64,000 bases of DNA. Source: Streptomyces spiroverticillatus (GTDB taxonomy: Bacteria > Actinomycetota > Actinomycetes > Streptomycetales > Streptomycetaceae). Location: the NCBI GenBank assembly GCA_014650415.1, contig BMUX01000010.1:62001-126000 (forward strand). Direction: 5' to 3'. Numbering within the stretch: position 1 is the stretch's first letter; each line of letters begins with the position of its first letter. A program made the position numbers and the translations under genes. A model generated the notes under the pieces. It did no database searches. It was given only the letters and a program-made list of their open reading frames with translations, and was not told the origin of the DNA. Below, piece after piece: positions 15,884 through 24,213 of the stretch.

Positions 15884-17070
15884 CGCCTGTCCGCCCCAAC
15901 GGGCAGCGGCAGTACGGCACTTACCCGGAAACCGCCCCCGGGGCGCGGGCCCGTCTCCAGGTGTCCGTTCAGCATCCCGACGCGCTCGCGCATCCCGATC
16001 AGCCCGAAGCCGTGCGGCGAGCCGGGGCCCGTACCGCCGCGACCGCCGTCGACGACCTCCACCGTCAGCTCCCCGTTCCCGAAGTCCACGGCCACCCGGC
16101 AGCGCCCGGTGCCCGCATGGCGGACCACGTTGGTCAACGCCTCCTGAACGATACGGTAGGCGCAAAGATCCAGGTCAGCGGGGAGAGGGCGGGGGTCCCC
16201 GGTGTGGTGCAGGTCGACCCGTACCCCTGCGTCGGCAGTGGCCGCCACGAGCTGCGCGAGGTCCGCGAGACCCGGCGCGGCCTGCTGCGAGGAGGGCGCG
16301 GCGGGGTCGGCCCGGCGGAGCGCCACCAGGGTGCGGCGCAACCCGGCGAGAGTGTCCCGGCTGGTCGTCTCGATGGTCCGCAGCGCCTCCTCGGCGGCCT
16401 CCGGACGGGACCGGATGACCTGACTGCCCGCGCCCGCCTGGATGGCGATGATGCCGATGCTGTGCGCGACCATGTCGTGCAACTCCCTTGCGATGCGCAG
16501 CCGTTCGGCGGTCACCGCCTCGGCCACCTCCTGCGCGCGCAGCGCCACCGCGTGCTCGCGGCGCTCGCGCAGCAGCAGGCCGGCCATGACACACGCGGCC
16601 AGCACCAGGAAGACGACGACGGCGTGCACGACCAGGCCCGCGCCCCCGGCGAAGCCGCCGACCATCAGGAGCTGCGCGACGAGGGCCGAGCCGGCGGCCA
16701 CCGCCGCGGTCCGCCGACGAGCGCACGTGGCGACGAGGAGGCTCAGGACGAGGTCGGCCGGCAGGTACGACAGGAACTCGCCGTGGTACGAGAAGACCGC
16801 GCCCGCGCCGGGCGGCCTCGGGGCGCCCGCGACGACCAGGCTCGCCCCGAGCAGGGTCGTGGCCAGGGCGGCAAGGGGGTTGCGGCGCACCACCCCGACG
16901 AGCAGGGGCGCGGCCGCCGCCGCGGCGAGGCCCTGCACCGTGGGGGACGTACCCGCGCTGCCGCCGACGAGGAGGCCGACGGCGAGTACGTACAGGATGC
17001 TTCCCAGCCAGGCGAAGGGCTTTGTGCCGGTGAGGCCGGTCGGGCCGGGGGCGTGTGCGGGGTGGGTCAT
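15880..17070 (-). CDS. Membrane sensor histidine kinase (HisKA_3 class)
   Basis: 396 residues. The N-terminal half has about four to five membrane segments (FAWLGSILYVLAVGLLVGG, ATTLLGASLVVAG, LVLSLLVATC, VVVFLVLAACVMAGLLL), then a dimerisation/phosphoacceptor motif (RIARELHDMVAHSIG) and an ATPase domain (LTNVVRHAGTGRCRV; HGFGLIGMRERVGM). There is no large extracellular sensor, as in intramembrane-sensing kinases that often partner drug exporters. It is coupled to the response regulator downstream. A small repeat-rich frame upstream overlaps its start by four bases. Confidence 0.93.
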   Translation of the reverse strand: MTHPAHAPGPTGLTGTKPFAWLGSILYVLAVGLLVGGSAGTSPTVQGLAAAAAAPLLVGVVRRNPLAALATTLLGASLVVAGAPRPPGAGAVFSYHGEFLSYLPADLVLSLLVATCARRRTAAVAAGSALVAQLLMVGGFAGGAGLVVHAVVVFLVLAACVMAGLLLRERREHAVALRAQEVAEAVTAERLRIARELHDMVAHSIGIIAIQAGAGSQVIRSRPEAAEEALRTIETTSRDTLAGLRRTLVALRRADPAAPSSQQAAPGLADLAQLVAATADAGVRVDLHHTGDPRPLPADLDLCAYRIVQEALTNVVRHAGTGRCRVAVDFGNGELTVEVVDGGRGGTGPGSPHGFGLIGMRERVGMLNGHLETGPRPGGGFRVSAVLPLPVGADRR

Positions 17071-17339
17071 CGCGGGGACCCGGCGGGGAGGCGGAAGGCG
17101 GGGACGTACAGGATCCCGGCCGGCCGGACGGCAGCCGTGGTGCCGGTGAGGCTTGCGGTACGGATGCTGCCGGTCGTGCTCATGGTGCGGGCGGGCCCTG
17201 CCGTGTGCGTGACGTGGCTGGTCCCAGTCGTGTAGGTGACGTGGCCGGGCCCTGCCGTATGCGTGGCGCGGCTGGTCCCTGTCGTGTACGTGACGTGGCC
17301 GGGCCCCGCAGTGCGCGTGGTCCGCGCGGCGTCCGTCAT
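17067..17339 (-). CDS. Possible small repeat-rich protein upstream of the kinase (doubtful)
   Basis: A 90-residue frame from ATG 17339 ends in a TGA overlapping the kinase ATG by four bases. Most of it is made by the 27-bp tandem repeat (peptide period of nine residues such as GPGHVTYTTGTS), with a short unique end (ILYVPAFRLPAGSPR). No domain is recognisable. The perfect overlap hints at translational coupling, but repeats stay open in several frames, so this may simply be leader DNA. Confidence 0.3.
   Translation of the reverse strand: MTDAARTTRTAGPGHVTYTTGTSRATHTAGPGHVTYTTGTSHVTHTAGPARTMSTTGSIRTASLTGTTAAVRPAGILYVPAFRLPAGSPR
17209..17316. repeat. Minisatellite: four 27-bp tandem units
   Basis: Units start at 17209, 17236, 17263 and 17290, each 27 bp, of the pattern gtgacgtggc(t/c)gg followed by a tcgtgt/ccgtat-type end. 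Alternate units are most alike, implying a 54-bp higher-order repeat. The array lies just upstream of the sensor kinase gene. Confidence 0.85.
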
Positions 17340-17505
17340 CGGAGGCGCGTCCGAAGGCGGGCGGCGCGGGACGGGAGGCTCGCCCGGAGGCGGGCGGCGC
17401 GGGACGGGAGGTGCGCCCACGGGCGGTTGGCGCGGGAAGGCGCGCAGGTGGGCGGCGGTGCGACGGTCATGTGGGGAGACTAGACCGGCCGTTCCCGCCG
17501 GACAT

Positions 17506-17533
17506 CACCCCGGGGATGTACACCCCCGGGGTG
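17506..17533. promoter_or_regulatory. Long inverted repeat upstream of the ABC exporter
   Basis: Perfect 10-bp arms caccccgggg (17506-17515) and ccccggggtg (17524-17533) flank atgtacac. The dyad is about 30 bp before the first possible start of the exporter ATPase and on the promoter side of the kinase operon. It is a plausible binding site for the neighbouring response regulator or a transporter repressor. Confidence 0.55.
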
Positions 17534-17564
17534 AACCGGCCGCCCGATTGTCATCCCCGGCACC

Positions 17565-18515
17565 ATGAACCGGGCGCCGCGCCCCGGCACCGTGGGTCAC
17601 GTGATCGAAGTCAACGAACTCACCAAGCGCTACGGCGACAAGACCGCCGTCGACCGCCTGTCCTTCACCGTCAGGCCCGGCCGCGTCACCGGATTCCTCG
17701 GCCCCAACGGGGCGGGCAAGACCACCACCCTGCGCATGATCCTCGGCCTGGAGGCCCCCACCACGGGCACCACCGCCGTCGGCGGTGTCCCCTTCCGCAG
17801 CCACGCCCGCGGGCTGCGGCACGTCGGCGCACTCCTGGACGCCCACCAGGTGCACGGCGGCCGCACCGCCCGTGCCCACCTCGCCGCCCTCGCCCGCAGC
17901 AACGGCCTTCCGGTCAGGCGGGTCGCGGAGGTGCTCGACGAGGTGGGGCTCACGGACGCGGCGGGCCGCCGCATCGGCGGGTTCTCCCTCGGCATGAAGC
18001 AGCGGTTGGGGGTGGCGACCGCGCTGCTCGGCGACCCGCCGGTGCTGATGTTCGACGAGCCGGTCAACGGGATGGACCCGGAAGGGGTGCTCTGGATGCG
18101 GCATCTGTTCCGGCGGCTGGCCGCCGAGGGTCGCACGGTCTTCCTCTCCAGCCACCTCATGTCGGAGATGGAGAACACCGCCGACGACCTCGTGGTCATC
18201 GGCCGGGGCCGGCTCATCGCCGCCGAGCCGCTGCGGGAGTTCGCCGCCCGCAGCGCCGGGCTCGGCGTCGTGGTCGCCACGCCGCAGGCCGCCGAGCTGA
18301 CGGGGGTGCTCACCGCTGCGGGGGCGTCCGTGGAGCCATCGGCCGACGCGGGCCGCCTGACCGTCACCGGCCTGCCCGCCGACCGTATCGGAGCACTCGC
18401 GCTCGACCACCGCATCGCCCTGACCGAACTCACCACCCGCACCGCCTCGTTGGAGGAGGCGTTCATGGAACTGACCGCCGACAGCGTCGAATACCTGGCA
18501 GGACGGCCCCGATGA
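17565..18515 (+). CDS. ABC transporter ATP-binding protein
   Basis: 316 residues from ATG 17565; a GTG at 17601 (VIEVNELTKRYG) is an equally good start and matches where family members usually begin. Walker A is GPNGAGKTTT, the signature is the variant FSLGMKQRLGVA, and Walker B is VLMFDEPVNGMDPEG with a following SSHLMSEME switch region. This is the DrrA/NatA class of single-nucleotide-binding-domain exporters. Its stop overlaps the permease start by four bases. The divergent two-component system is a likely regulator, as in many Gram-positive drug or bacteriocin efflux loci. Confidence 0.95.
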   Translation: MNRAPRPGTVGHVIEVNELTKRYGDKTAVDRLSFTVRPGRVTGFLGPNGAGKTTTLRMILGLEAPTTGTTAVGGVPFRSHARGLRHVGALLDAHQVHGGRTARAHLAALARSNGLPVRRVAEVLDEVGLTDAAGRRIGGFSLGMKQRLGVATALLGDPPVLMFDEPVNGMDPEGVLWMRHLFRRLAAEGRTVFLSSHLMSEMENTADDLVVIGRGRLIAAEPLREFAARSAGLGVVVATPQAAELTGVLTAAGASVEPSADAGRLTVTGLPADRIGALALDHRIALTELTTRTASLEEAFMELTADSVEYLAGRPR

Positions 18516-19375
18516 CGACCACGCTCACCACTTCCCCCGCACAGACCTCGCCGACCCGGCCCGAGCCGCCCGCCCGCTTCGGCGACCTGCTGGCCGCCGA
18601 GTGGATCCGTATGCGGACCCTGCGGTCCACCCCGTGGACGATCGGGTGCGTGGTCCTGTTCGTCGTCGGTTCGGCCGCCGCGGCGGCGCTCGTCTACGTA
18701 CGCAGCCTCTCCGACGTCCCCAACGGCTACCTGGCCGCGCGGGAACCGTACGAGTACCTGCCCTTCACGGCCTTCCCGCCGCCCGGTTTCATGACGCTGA
18801 TGCTCGTCGCCGCCACCCTCGGGGCGGTGACCGTCGTCAGCGAGTACGGCAGCGGGCTCGTCCGCACCCTCACCGTGGCCGTGCCCGCGCGCGGCTCCGT
18901 GGTGCTGGCGAAGGCGGTCGTCACCGCCGCGCTGTGGACGGCGGTCGGGACCGTGATCTCCCTCGGCTGCTTCCTGGCCTCGCAGGCGGTGCTCGACACC
19001 AAGGGGGCAGGGGTCGGGATCACTCATCCCGGGGTGCTGCGGGGGCTGGTGGTGTCCGCGCTGCTGCCGGCGGTGTGCGCGCTGGTCGGGCTGGGGCTCG
19101 GGGTGCTCATCCGGCACACCGCGGGGACCGTGCTCGCCGGGGCCCTGCTGCTGACGCTGCTGCCCCTGCTGATCTCGCCGAGCGCGTCCTGGTCCGCGCC
19201 CCTGCACCACGCGACGCTTTTCTCCGCGTGGAAGCGCCTGGTGCAGACATGGGGGCCGTCGCCGGACACGCTCGTACCGATGGCGTCGGTGCCGGGTTCG
19301 TGGCTCGCGTATGCGCTCTGGCCGCTGGCGGCGGTCGCGCTCGCGGTGGTCGTCGTACGCCGCAGGGACGTCTGA
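18512..19375 (+). CDS. ABC transporter permease (ABC-2 type)
   Basis: 287 residues starting at ATG 18512, overlapping the ATPase stop (ATGA). About six membrane segments are visible (TIGCVVLFVVGSAAAAALVYV; FMTLMLVAATLGAVTVVSEYG; VTAALWTAVGTVISLGCFL; LVVSALLPAVCALVGLGLGV; LLLTLLPLLIS; ALWPLAAVALAVVVV). It pairs with the preceding ATPase to form an exporter, and no substrate can be assigned. The 3' side carries a 22-bp direct repeat before the GntR gene. Confidence 0.92.
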   Translation: MTTTLTTSPAQTSPTRPEPPARFGDLLAAEWIRMRTLRSTPWTIGCVVLFVVGSAAAAALVYVRSLSDVPNGYLAAREPYEYLPFTAFPPPGFMTLMLVAATLGAVTVVSEYGSGLVRTLTVAVPARGSVVLAKAVVTAALWTAVGTVISLGCFLASQAVLDTKGAGVGITHPGVLRGLVVSALLPAVCALVGLGLGVLIRHTAGTVLAGALLLTLLPLLISPSASWSAPLHHATLFSAWKRLVQTWGPSPDTLVPMASVPGSWLAYALWPLAAVALAVVVVRRRDV

Positions 19376-19400
19376 GCGCTCCGGGAACCGGGCTGGCTGA

Positions 19401-19462
19401 GCGCCCCGGGACCCGGGCCGTCAAGACCCGGGCTGTCCGGGCGCCCCGGGACCCGGGCCGTC
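19401..19462. repeat. Direct repeat, two 22-bp copies 40 bp apart
   Basis: The 22-bp element beginning gcgccccgggacccgggcc occurs at 19401-19422 and again at 19441-19462, identical, in the gap between the exporter permease and the GntR gene. Each copy contains the palindrome cccgggacccggg and could fold as a terminator. A palindrome ttcgtacgaa (19468-19477) follows and may be the GntR autoregulatory site. Confidence 0.7.
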
Positions 19463-19508
19463 GAGCGTTCGTACGAAGCGACAACCGCCTGATGAGAAGA
19501 TGTGCCGC

Positions 19509-20162
19509 ATGGCAGGTTCTGAAGGCTTCGAGCCCGAGTCGGATCGGGTCACCCGGCAGTTGCGCGACGACATCCTCGACGGTGTGCGCCCGCCCGGCAG
19601 CAAGCTCGTCGAGCGCGAACTGGCCGCCGAACTCGGGGTGAGCCGGCTGCCGATCCGCGACGCGCTCAAGGCGCTGGTGAACGAGGGGCTGGTGACGCCC
19701 AGGCCGCGCACCTGGGCGGTGGTGCGGGAGTTCACCCCCACCGACATCGCCGACATCGACGAAGTGCGGTCCGCGCTGGACACGTTGACCTTCCGGCTGG
19801 CCGCCCAGCGACGTACCCGCGAAGGCCTCGCGAAGCTGCGCGCGGACCTGGACGCGGAGTTCGAGGCGGCCCGGCGGGGCGACGCGGTCACCGCGCGGCG
19901 GGCCGCCGCCGACTTCCACCAGACGGCGACCTCGCTCGCCGCGAACGACCTGCTCAGCGAGTTGGAGAGCACGCTGCGCAGCCGCCTGCGCTGGCTCCAG
20001 GTGCGGCACGACGACCTGCTGGACGTCGCGCGCGAGCACGAGGGGCTGTACGACGCGATCGCGGCCCGGGACGTGCCGCGCGTGGAGGAACTGATCGCCA
20101 AGCACCTGGAGTCGGGGCGGAACTCGGCGGCGGCGCATCTGCGGGGGGCGAAGGAGGAGTAG
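19509..20162 (+). CDS. GntR-family regulator (FCD type)
   Basis: 217 residues from ATG 19509, spaced correctly from GAGAAG; an ATG nine bases earlier lacks room for the ribosome site. N-terminal winged HTH (LRDDILDGVRPPGSKLVERE, then LGVSRLPIRDALKAL) and a C-terminal all-helical FCD ligand domain (FHQTATSLAANDLLSEL; EHEGLYDAIAARD). FCD regulators usually sense organic acids or related metabolites. It is followed by a terminator and then the NCS1 permease-racemase pair, whose promoter contains an inverted repeat suited to this class of repressor. Confidence 0.92.
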   Translation: MAGSEGFEPESDRVTRQLRDDILDGVRPPGSKLVERELAAELGVSRLPIRDALKALVNEGLVTPRPRTWAVVREFTPTDIADIDEVRSALDTLTFRLAAQRRTREGLAKLRADLDAEFEAARRGDAVTARRAAADFHQTATSLAANDLLSELESTLRSRLRWLQVRHDDLLDVAREHEGLYDAIAARDVPRVEELIAKHLESGRNSAAAHLRGAKEE

Positions 20163-20184
20163 ACCGCCGGAGTTCTGGTGGGTG

Positions 20185-20216
20185 AGGGCGGGTCGCCGGA
20201 GGGCGGCCCGCCCTTT
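20185..20216 (+). terminator. Terminator after the GntR gene
   Basis: A 13-bp stem (20185-20197 with 20202-20214, one G-U pair) closes a GGAG loop and is followed by TTT. It lies 22 bp past the GntR stop codon. Confidence 0.7.
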
Positions 20217-20252
20217 CGCATCCCGAGCCCAACGCATTTGGTATCCCATTTC

Positions 20253-20336
20253 TTCACGTGAATCTCTTGACTGCCCCAGCTGGACGGCCGTAGCGTCCCC
20301 GTCACTTGCTTCGGTACCTCGGTTTCGTATACCGAA
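20253..20336 (+). promoter_or_regulatory. Promoter and operator of the NCS1 permease operon
   Basis: A -35 TTGACT (20267-20272) and -10 TAGCGT (20291-20296) are 18 bp apart. Downstream of the expected transcription start is an inverted repeat, ttcggta (20310-20316) and taccgaa (20330-20336), well placed for repression by the neighbouring GntR protein. Upstream of the -35 is the 10-bp palindrome ttcacgtgaa (20253-20262), a possible activator site. Confidence 0.65.
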
Positions 20337-20358
20337 ATCGCTGAGAAGGGTGGCTGGT

Positions 20359-21888
20359 GTGACCACAGCTCAGGACGCATTGCACACGGCGGGCGCAGCG
20401 GCGCCCTCCGCCGGCCAGGGCCCGAGCGACGCACCCCCGGGCACCAGCCCCCGTCTCTACAGCCCCGACCTCGCCCCGACGAAGAAGGCGGGCCGCAGCT
20501 GGGGCGGCTACAACGTCTTCACCCTGTGGGCCAACGACGTGCACAGCCTCGGCAACTACGCCTTCGCGATCGGCCTGTTCGCGCTCGGGATGAGCGTGTG
20601 GGACATCCTGGTGGCCTTCGTCCTGGCCTCCGTCTTCCTCTTCGTACTGCTCAGCCTGTCCGGTTACATGGGCTCCAAGACGGGCGTGCCGTTCCCGGTG
20701 ATGAGCCGCATCTCCTTCGGCATCCGGGGCGCGCAACTGCCCGCCGTGATCCGGGGCGGCGTTGCCGTCGCCTGGTTCGGCATCCAGACGTACCTGGCCT
20801 CGTCGGTGCTCTCCGCACTGCTCATGACGCTGATACCGGGCCTGAAGAGCTGGCAGGACAGCTCCTTCCTCGGCCTCTCCGCGCTGGGCTGGCTGTCCTT
20901 CCTCCTGCTGTGGGTCGTCCAGGTCCTGATCGTCAGTTACGGGATGGACGTCATCCGGAAGTACATCGCGGTGGCCGCGCCCGCCGTGCTGATCACGATG
21001 CTGGCGCTCGCGGTGTGGATGTTCGCCAAGGCGGACTGGACGATCGCCGTGCACGCCGGGAATCCGTACGAGGGCACCGACCGCTTCGTGCACATCCTGG
21101 AGGCGGCGGCGCTCTGGGTCGTCATCTACGGCACCTTCGTCCTCAACTTCTGCGACTTCACGCGCTCGGCGAAGAGCAACCGCTCGGTGCTGGTGGGGAA
21201 CCTGATCGGCATCCCGGTCAACATGCTCTTCTTCGCGGGCATCGTGGTGGTGCTGAGCGGTGCGCAGTTCGAACTGAACGGCAAGGTGATCGCGAGCCCG
21301 GCGGACATCGTCCAGGCCATCCCGAGCACGCTCCTCCTCGTCCTGGCCTCCCTGGCCCTGATCCTCCTGACGATCGCCGTCAACCTCATGGCGAACTTCG
21401 TCGCCCCCGTCTACACCCTCGTCAACCTCTTCCCGCAGAAGCTGAACTTCCGGCGGGCGGGCATCGTGAGCGCGGTCCTCGGGCTGGTCATCCTCCCCTG
21501 GAACCTCTACAACAGCCCGGTCGTCGTCGAATACTTCCTCGGCGGACTCGGGGCGCTGCTCGGCCCGGTCTTCGGCATCGTCATGGCCGACTACTGGCTG
21601 GTGCGCCGGACCCGGATCAACGTCCCCGACCTCTACACCGAGGACCCGTCGGCCACGTACGCCTACCGGGGCGGCGTCAACCCGCGCGCCGTGATCGCCC
21701 TCGTCCCGACCGCCGCGATCGCCGTGGCCGTCGCCTTCGTCCCGTACTTCTCGGGGATCTCGGGCTTCTCCTGGTTCATCGGAACGGTGCTGGCGGGCCT
21801 GCTGTACGGGATCCTGCCGGGCCGGGGCGCACGCCCCACGGAGTACGTCGACGCGGACGGCGAGGCCATCGCGGTACCGAGCGCGTGA
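20359..21888 (+). CDS. NCS1-family nucleobase/hydantoin/allantoin permease
   Basis: 509 residues from GTG 20359, preceded by AAGGGTGG. About twelve membrane segments and the family's diagnostic early motif (YNVFTLWANDVHSLGNYAFA) place it in the nucleobase:cation symporter-1 group, which imports purines, pyrimidines, hydantoins or allantoin with Na+ or H+. An Asp/Glu-hydantoin racemase follows after 38 bp, so the transported compound is more likely a hydantoin or allantoin-type ureide than a free base. Probably repressed by the GntR protein upstream. Confidence 0.93.
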   Translation: MTTAQDALHTAGAAAPSAGQGPSDAPPGTSPRLYSPDLAPTKKAGRSWGGYNVFTLWANDVHSLGNYAFAIGLFALGMSVWDILVAFVLASVFLFVLLSLSGYMGSKTGVPFPVMSRISFGIRGAQLPAVIRGGVAVAWFGIQTYLASSVLSALLMTLIPGLKSWQDSSFLGLSALGWLSFLLLWVVQVLIVSYGMDVIRKYIAVAAPAVLITMLALAVWMFAKADWTIAVHAGNPYEGTDRFVHILEAAALWVVIYGTFVLNFCDFTRSAKSNRSVLVGNLIGIPVNMLFFAGIVVVLSGAQFELNGKVIASPADIVQAIPSTLLLVLASLALILLTIAVNLMANFVAPVYTLVNLFPQKLNFRRAGIVSAVLGLVILPWNLYNSPVVVEYFLGGLGALLGPVFGIVMADYWLVRRTRINVPDLYTEDPSATYAYRGGVNPRAVIALVPTAAIAVAVAFVPYFSGISGFSWFIGTVLAGLLYGILPGRGARPTEYVDADGEAIAVPSA

Positions 21889-21926
21889 ACCCTTTCGTCG
21901 CCCCTCTCAGAGAAGCGGAACCCCCC

Positions 21927-22727
21927 ATGCGGTTGCTGGTCGTCAACGTCAACACCACCGAGTCCATGACGCGGAGCATCGGAGCACAGGCGGCGGCCGC
22001 GGCCGCGCCGGGCACCGAGATCGTGCCGCTCACGCCCGCTTTCGGGGCGGAGTCGGTGGAGGGCAACTACGAGAGTCACCTGGCGGCGATCGCGGTCATG
22101 GAGACGGTACGTTCCTACGCCGGCCCGTACGACGCGGTGATCCAGGCCGGCTACGGCGAACACGGCCGCGAGGGCCTCCAGGAGCTGCTGGACGTACCGG
22201 TCGTCGACATCACCGAGGCGGCCGCCTCGACCGCCCAGTTCCTCGGCCGGAGCTACTCGGTCGTCACCACACTGGACCGCGCCGTGCCCCTCATCGAGGA
22301 CCGGCTGGCCCTGGCCGGGCTGTCGGCGCGGTGCGCGTCGGTACGGGCGAGCGGGATGGCGGTACTGGACCTGGAACGCGACCCCGAGGCCGCCGTCGAG
22401 GCCATCGTCGCGGAGGCGGTCGCGGCGGTGGAGGTGGACCGGGCGGAGGTCATCTGCCTGGGCTGCGGCGGGATGGCCGGTCTCACGGAGCGGGTCGTGG
22501 CACGGACGGGGGTGCCGGTGGTGGACGGCGTCGCGGCGGCGGTCACGATCGCGGAATCCCTGGTCCGCCTGGGCCTGCGCACGTCGAAGGTCCGCACATT
22601 CGCCCACCCCAGGCCGAAGCGGATGCTGGCCTGGCCCCCGGTGGGCGCCCCTTCAGGGGCGCGGGGAACTGCGCGAGCAACCACGACGCTCCCGCACGCA
22701 ACCGTGCAATCGCCCCCGCGGGTTTAG
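21927..22727 (+). CDS. Asp/Glu/hydantoin racemase family protein with repeat-derived tail
   Basis: 266 residues from ATG 21927. The family signature is clear: LLVVNVNTTESMTRSIG at the N-terminus, VIQAGYGEHGREGLQ (Gly in place of the usual first catalytic Cys region), and ICLGCGGMAGL with the second active-site Cys. Hydantoin and allantoin racemases of this fold are normally about 235-247 residues. Here roughly the last 27 residues (from about GAPSGARGTARATT) and the stop codon are supplied by a dispersed intergenic repeat that begins before the end of the frame, so the natural C-terminus has been altered. Probably co-transcribed with the NCS1 permease. Confidence 0.88.
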   Translation: MRLLVVNVNTTESMTRSIGAQAAAAAAPGTEIVPLTPAFGAESVEGNYESHLAAIAVMETVRSYAGPYDAVIQAGYGEHGREGLQELLDVPVVDITEAAASTAQFLGRSYSVVTTLDRAVPLIEDRLALAGLSARCASVRASGMAVLDLERDPEAAVEAIVAEAVAAVEVDRAEVICLGCGGMAGLTERVVARTGVPVVDGVAAAVTIAESLVRLGLRTSKVRTFAHPRPKRMLAWPPVGAPSGARGTARATTTLPHATVQSPPRV

Positions 22728-22773
22728 GTGAAGGGGCGGGGCTGGGGAGCCTTTCGGCCCGGCGGGCCGCCGG
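22647..22773 (+). repeat. Dispersed repeat, copy A
   Basis: Starts with a perfect hairpin GCGCCCC-TTCA-GGGGCGC region, then gcggggaactgcgcg, ccacgacgct, and ends with cgcgggtttaggtgaagggg and cggggctgggga; a ggcccggcgggccg tail matches copy B. Shares conserved ends with copies at 27371, 33945 and 43221 (the last inverted). It encodes the C-terminal tail and TAG stop of the racemase gene. Confidence 0.85.
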
Positions 22774-22974
22774 GGAAGTGTCGGGCGTACCGGGCACGGA
22801 TCACGCCGCAGGACAGCCGAATCGTACGGGACACCAAACGGCCGCCCCCCCCATAATTGGCTTGACCCGGCCACCTGTTGCCGCTGCACTGGCCCCGGCG
22901 CCACACCGGTGGCGCACCCGCACCGCAGCACCCCAGTGCCCACGCGTCCCGCGCCCCAGGAGACAGCACCCCTC

Positions 22975-24195
22975 ATGCAGATCCGCGCCACCACCGACCA
23001 GGACTACGACGTCTTCGTCCGCACGCTCCACACCGAGTTCGGCCTCTTCCCCGAGGATCCGGCCGAGGACGGCGGCAACGTCTGGTGGGCGGCGCTGGAG
23101 ATGGACCGTGGTCTCCTCGCCGTCACGGACGACGGGCGGCCCGTCGGCACGGCCGCCGCCTACACCTTCGAGCTGACCCTGCCCGGCGAGGCCGTCGTCC
23201 CGACCTCCGGGGTGACCGCCGTCGGCGTCGTGCCCTGGCACCGGCGGCGCGGCACCCTCACCGCGATGATGCGTCGCCAGCTCGCCGACGTGCGGGAACG
23301 CGGCGAGTATCTGTCCGTGCTGCTGGCGTCCGAAGCGCTCATCTACCGCAGGTTCGGGTACGGGCCTGCCACGTTCACCCAGCGCATCAAGGCGGAGCGG
23401 CAGCCGACGCCGCTCGCCCCGCCCCGGGCACCGGGCGCGGCGGACACGGGCTCCGTCGAGGTGCTGCGCCGCGCCGAGTGCGCCGGGATCCTCGAAGAGG
23501 TCTACGACCGCTACCGGCGCACCCAGCCCGGCGCGCTGTCGCGCCCGCACCGCTGGTGGGAACGGCGTGCGGGGCAGCCCCCGGTCTCGGAGGCGAAGCG
23601 GTACGTCGCCGTCCACCGCGACGCCGACGGCGTGCCCGACGGGTACGCCAGTTACGCGATCGACTCCTGGATCATGTCGGTCGACGAGGTCATCACCGCC
23701 GGAGCCGCCGCCGACACGGCGTTCACGGCACTGGTCCGGCTCGTGCTGGAGCACGACCTGGTCAAGGAGGTCGTGTTCCAGCACGTCGCCCCGGACAGTC
23801 CGCTGCGTCACCAGCTCACGAACCTCCGGGCGGCGGCCGTGGACCGCGACGCCGACTGGCTCTGGGTGCGGCTGCTGGACGTTCCCGGTGCGCTGACCGC
23901 GCGCGGCTGGTTCACGGACGGCGAGCTCGTCCTCGACGTCGACGACCCCTTCCTCGGCGAGCGCTCCCGCTGGCTGCTGACGGTCCACGACGGCAAGGCC
24001 ACGTGCGTACCGACCGAGAGGGAGCCCGAACTCTCCCTGGACATCAGCGACTTGGGCTCCCTCTACCTCGGCGGCACCCTGCCGAGCACTTTCGTGCGGG
24101 CCGGGCACGTCCGCGCCCACGGCCCGGACGTGCCCGCCCGGGCCGATGCCCTGTTCCGGGGAGAGCGCGCCCCGCACTGCCTGCACTGGTTCTGA
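22975..24195 (+). CDS. Eis-like GNAT N-acetyltransferase
   Basis: 406 residues from ATG 22975, preceded by AGGAGA. The N-terminal GNAT domain has the acetyl-CoA binding loop VGVVPWHRRRGTLTAMM, a second degenerate GNAT domain follows, and the C-terminus is an SCP2-like fold ending in a free-carboxylate Phe (CLHWF) that serves in catalysis in Eis enzymes. Family members acetylate aminoglycosides or other amines at several positions; the natural substrate here is unknown. The gene stands alone between a repeat and a convergent aminotransferase. Confidence 0.92.
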   Translation: MQIRATTDQDYDVFVRTLHTEFGLFPEDPAEDGGNVWWAALEMDRGLLAVTDDGRPVGTAAAYTFELTLPGEAVVPTSGVTAVGVVPWHRRRGTLTAMMRRQLADVRERGEYLSVLLASEALIYRRFGYGPATFTQRIKAERQPTPLAPPRAPGAADTGSVEVLRRAECAGILEEVYDRYRRTQPGALSRPHRWWERRAGQPPVSEAKRYVAVHRDADGVPDGYASYAIDSWIMSVDEVITAGAAADTAFTALVRLVLEHDLVKEVVFQHVAPDSPLRHQLTNLRAAAVDRDADWLWVRLLDVPGALTARGWFTDGELVLDVDDPFLGERSRWLLTVHDGKATCVPTEREPELSLDISDLGSLYLGGTLPSTFVRAGHVRAHGPDVPARADALFRGERAPHCLHWF

Positions 24196-24213
24196 CGGTG
24201 CGGGCCGGGCGGG

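Noticed and set aside
17336..17470. 44-residue frame upstream of the repeat-rich small frame, with an ATGA overlap
   Set aside because: Composition is Arg/Pro/Ala-rich with an internal repeat and no ribosome site; probably leader DNA.
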